Assembly (NCBI GenBank): GCA_017529175.1 | Contig: JAFXNX010000075.1 | Location: forward strand, 1-7,868 | From: Clostridia bacterium | GTDB lineage: Bacteria; Bacillota_A; Clostridia; Oscillospirales; CAG-272 | Direction: 5' to 3' | DNA: 7,868 nt | Part shown: in pieces, positions 5,578 through 7,868 of the stretch | Numbering within the stretch: position 1 is the first letter of the stretch | Layout of the letters: each line of letters begins with the position of its first letter | The notes under the pieces: model-generated | What the model saw: only the letters and a program-made list of their open reading frames with translations | Told to the model about the DNA's origin: nothing | Database searches by the model: none | Translations under genes and position numbers: made by a program

Positions 5578-6880
5578 CGGCGTATACTTCCTCGATACCG
5601 TAGTATTCAAGACGCTTTGCGACGTTTTCGTCGATGAGCTCTCCGCACACCGCTATCGGTACCGCGGGAGGGCAGCTGACCGTCGCGCCGATAATTCTGC
5701 CGACGGCGTCGCGCACCTTGACGTGTTCGCTCTCTTCGAGAAACACCTCTCGCGGCGACATTATCCGTCTCGGTTTGCAAAAAGAAGGCAAAGCTTCCGT
5801 CAAGGGAGCTTTTCTCTTTATTTTCAAAAGAGAGTTTTTGAGCGCTTCAATCTCCTCATCCGTGTTGGAAGGGGAGAGCATGAACGTCACGAAATCGCGA
5901 TCGTAAAACTCCGGGACGACGCCGTATTCTTTGAGAAAGGACGCTATGGCGCCGCCGGTATAACCGTATTCCTTTGCGCTTATCGTTATCTTAAGCGCCT
6001 CGTCTCCCTCAAGAGAATATCCCGCCCCATCAAGGCGGCTTTTTATCTCGCCGATACGGCGGGTAAAGCGCGCAAGCTTTTCGGGAAAGGCCTCAAGGTA
6101 TGAGTTCGCAAGGTCGAGCGAGCGCATTATGAGATATGACGGACTGCTTGATGCAAAGTACGACATCGTATCCTTCACGTCGGGGAAGCGCTCGTTTGCG
6201 CGCTTCGACAGGTGCAGATACGCGCCTCCGGTCAGAACGGGGAGCGTTTTGTGCGCGGATGATGCGCACATATATGCTCCGAGGTCTATGGGGTGAGCTG
6301 ATTTTTCGAGAAATTTTAAATACGCTCCGTGGGCGCAGTCGACGAGAAGCACCGTGCCGTGATCCTCGCAAACGCGTGCAAGACCTTCGACGTCGGCGAT
6401 GTTTCCGAGATAATCGGGGCTCGTTATGTAAACGAACGACAAATCTTCCCCGAGACTCTCTATCGAGCGCGCAAGACGCTCCGGCGTTATATCACATGAA
6501 ATATAAGACTCGTCGTCCCCCGGCGCGATCCACTCGACGTCAAAGCCGTTAAGCGCCGAGGCGGCGATGAACGCACGGTGAGCGTTTCTTCCGGCAAGGA
6601 CTTTTCCTTTTGCTCTCATCATCGCAAGGGACGTCATCGTCTTTATCGCAAGAGTTGACCCCTCGGTCGAATAATACGTTCTGCATCCGAAAAGGCTTGA
6701 CGCGATCTCCTCGCTTTCCGCGATTATCCCACGGCGTGAAAAGAGATCTCCCGCGCCGTCGATCTCCGTGATATCGAGCGATTCAACGGCGCCCCGCCCC
6801 TTATGCCCCGGCATATGGAACCTTGCGGCGCCGCTCTTTTCGTATCCGTCGAGAAAATCAGCAATGGGAGTCTTTATCAT
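5555..6880 (-). CDS. PLP-dependent Orn/Lys/Arg decarboxylase-like enzyme (aminotransferase class I fold)
   Basis: The 441-residue protein matches the short Firmicutes type of Orn/Lys/Arg decarboxylase. It starts with the family's FHMPGHKG block (21-28) and continues with DITEIDGAGDL (36-46), STEGST (71-76; the phosphate-binding loop), H101 (likely ring-stacking histidine), DCAHG (D181, H184; D181 should contact the pyridine nitrogen), and SSAHKTLP with Schiff-base lysine K211. The C-terminal domain has the EESEHVKVRDAVGR stretch (382-395) and a SCPPAVPI segment (402-409). Family members decarboxylate arginine, lysine or ornithine to polyamine precursors, but the substrate here cannot be read from the sequence. 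The SCPPAVPIAVCGE segment departs from the usual PYPPGIPLLVPGE, so activity toward a different substrate is possible. The start ATG overlaps the stop of the upstream maturase gene, and a GGAGGA lies six bases before it. The usual downstream tmk/holB genes are absent. Confidence 0.87.
   Translation of the reverse strand: MIKTPIADFLDGYEKSGAARFHMPGHKGRGAVESLDITEIDGAGDLFSRRGIIAESEEIASSLFGCRTYYSTEGSTLAIKTMTSLAMMRAKGKVLAGRNAHRAFIAASALNGFDVEWIAPGDDESYISCDITPERLARSIESLGEDLSFVYITSPDYLGNIADVEGLARVCEDHGTVLLVDCAHGAYLKFLEKSAHPIDLGAYMCASSAHKTLPVLTGGAYLHLSKRANERFPDVKDTMSYFASSSPSYLIMRSLDLANSYLEAFPEKLARFTRRIGEIKSRLDGAGYSLEGDEALKITISAKEYGYTGGAIASFLKEYGVVPEFYDRDFVTFMLSPSNTDEEIEALKNSLLKIKRKAPLTEALPSFCKPRRIMSPREVFLEESEHVKVRDAVGRIIGATVSCPPAVPIAVCGELIDENVAKRLEYYGIEEVYAVKRKVSF
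6877..6880 (-). other. ATGA stop/start overlap between maturase and decarboxylase genes
   Basis: On the minus strand the decarboxylase ATG (6880-6878) shares bases with the maturase TGA (6879-6877). This four-base overlap is typical of translationally coupled genes in one operon. Confidence 0.9.
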
Positions 6881-7868
6881 TCCGCATCCTCCGCTTTCGA
6901 TATCTCAGCCATTATCGCGCATTCGATCCTCTTTTTGAAAAGCTCGCAGCCGTAGCCGTAGATACCGTTGACCGATCCCGTTGCGTGGTATGCGTTAGCG
7001 GCGCATCCTCCCGAGCAGTACAGACGCGCAAAGCAATCCTTACATTCTTCGTGAGCGTATACGTTGCACGCGGCAAACTCGTCCTGAATCGCGCTGTTCG
7101 TAACTCCGTTCCAAACGTCGCCGAGACGGAATCTTTTCTCTCCGACGAACTGGTGGCAGGGATAAAGGTCGCCCTGAGGCGTCACCGCCATATACTCCGT
7201 TCCCGAGCCGCATCCGGAGATTCGCTTGTAAATGCAGGGGCCGTCCTTAAGGTCGAGCATATAGTGATAGAACGTGAAAGGACGTCCTTCGCGACGACGC
7301 TTTATCATAAGATGCGCGAGTTTTTCGTACTGATCGAACAGTATCGGCAGATCCTCTTCCGTCAGAGCGTAAGGGTCGCCTTTCGCGCATACGACAGGCT
7401 CCATCGAGAGTTCCGTGAAGCCGAGGTCGAGCATCGCCTTTATATCCTCGAGAAAATCGGGATTCAAGTGCGTGAATGTGCCTCTCATATAGTAGTTCTT
7501 ACCGCCTCTTGCTTCAACGAGACGTTTGAACTTAGGAACTATTCTGTCATAACTGCCCCGTCCGTTTATGTCGACGCGGAAACGGTCGTGAACTTCGCGT
7601 CTTCCGTCGAGACTCAGCACCACGTTGGAACATTCGCGGTTTGCAAAATCGATCACATCGTCGTCGATCAGCACTCCGTTTGTCGTCAGAGTAAATCTGA
7701 AATTCTTGCCCGCGTTCTTCTCGATGCTTCTCGCGTATTCCACGAGCTGTTTTACGACCTTGAAGTTCATCGTCGGCTCACCGCCGAAGAAATCGACCTC
7801 GAGGTTACGCCTCGAGCCGGAGTTCGCAACGAGAAAATCGAGCGCGGCGCGTCCGGTCTCAAAGCTCA
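6877..7868 (-). CDS. scfB: SCIFF-type radical SAM/SPASM peptide maturase (ScfB/CteB-like), N-terminus outside window
   Basis: The frame is open to the right edge; 329 residues are visible. An internal ATG at 7770 is not the start, because the 32 codons before it encode the conserved LEVDFFGGEPT segment. The radical SAM barrel is represented by GGEP (SAM-amino-group loop), FTLTTNGVLI, NVVLSLDGRREVHDR and the GSYDRIVPKF stretch. The SPASM region is cysteine-rich: GPC, ISGCGSGTEY, YPCHQF, then CNVYAHEECKDC, YCSGGCAANAY and YGCELFKKRIEC, enough for two auxiliary iron-sulfur clusters. This order and wording closely match, from memory, the thioether-forming SCIFF peptide maturases of Clostridia. 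They cross-link cysteines of a small six-cysteine peptide to neighbouring residues. The N-terminal CxxxCxxC motif, perhaps 100 residues further upstream, is not in the window, nor is the precursor gene scfA. The gene is translationally coupled to the downstream decarboxylase. Confidence 0.88.
   Translation of the reverse strand, partial: SFETGRAALDFLVANSGSRRNLEVDFFGGEPTMNFKVVKQLVEYARSIEKNAGKNFRFTLTTNGVLIDDDVIDFANRECSNVVLSLDGRREVHDRFRVDINGRGSYDRIVPKFKRLVEARGGKNYYMRGTFTHLNPDFLEDIKAMLDLGFTELSMEPVVCAKGDPYALTEEDLPILFDQYEKLAHLMIKRRREGRPFTFYHYMLDLKDGPCIYKRISGCGSGTEYMAVTPQGDLYPCHQFVGEKRFRLGDVWNGVTNSAIQDEFAACNVYAHEECKDCFARLYCSGGCAANAYHATGSVNGIYGYGCELFKKRIECAIMAEISKAEDAE
6887..6892 (-). promoter_or_regulatory. 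Ribosome binding site of the decarboxylase gene
   Basis: The minus strand reads GGAGGA six bases before the ATG. It is a strong Shine-Dalgarno sequence embedded in the last codons of the upstream maturase, and it supports the chosen start. Confidence 0.8.

Noticed and set aside
6136..6552. 138-residue plus-strand frame over the decarboxylase
   Set aside because: It is very arginine-rich with no domain and lies opposite conserved PLP-site residues, so it is a shadow frame.
6877..7770. Maturase start at the ATG at 7770 (a 297-residue protein)
   Set aside because: The 32 codons before it encode the conserved DFFGGEPT radical SAM segment; the real gene continues past the right edge.

Overview
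The window looks like chromosomal DNA of an anaerobic, probably gut-associated Clostridia (Oscillospirales or Christensenellales grade; inference only). The reasons are a SCIFF-type radical SAM/SPASM peptide maturase (a clostridial hallmark), a secreted protein with a type I dockerin and ChW-like segments, purine-rich Gram-positive ribosome binding sites before most genes, and near-continuous coding at moderate GC. No RNA genes, mobile elements, CRISPR arrays or tandem repeats were seen, and no gap between genes exceeds about 36 bases. Both ends of the window cut through genes.

Plus-strand block (2-5577): five genes lie head to tail with gaps of 36, 22, 32 and 2 bases, so they could share a transcript. 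They are (1) the C-terminal part of a CYTH-domain protein, probably an AAA ATPase-CYTH fusion; (2) a 658-residue exported protein with ChW-like segments, a C39-like cysteine peptidase domain, two Ig-like domains and a C-terminal dockerin; (3) a four-helix membrane protein with a YkuE/YaeI-type metallophosphoesterase domain; (4) an alcohol acetyltransferase/condensation-type acyltransferase with an intact HxxxDG motif; and (5) a zinc-ribbon protein with about six membrane helices. Genes 4 and 5 are almost fused and are the most convincing functional pair. The others mostly share a cell-surface or membrane theme without an obvious common pathway.

Minus-strand block (7868 down to 5555): a SCIFF maturase (N-terminus outside the window) is followed by a PLP-dependent Orn/Lys/Arg-decarboxylase-like enzyme. 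They overlap in an ATGA stop/start, which implies translational coupling. The SCIFF precursor peptide would be expected just beyond base 7868. The decarboxylase converges on gene 5 and the two coding regions overlap by 23 bases, with no visible terminator.

No single system here can be proclaimed new from sequence alone. The best candidates for follow-up are the SCIFF maturase-decarboxylase coupling, the dockerin-tagged cysteine peptidase, and the acyltransferase plus zinc-ribbon membrane protein pair.
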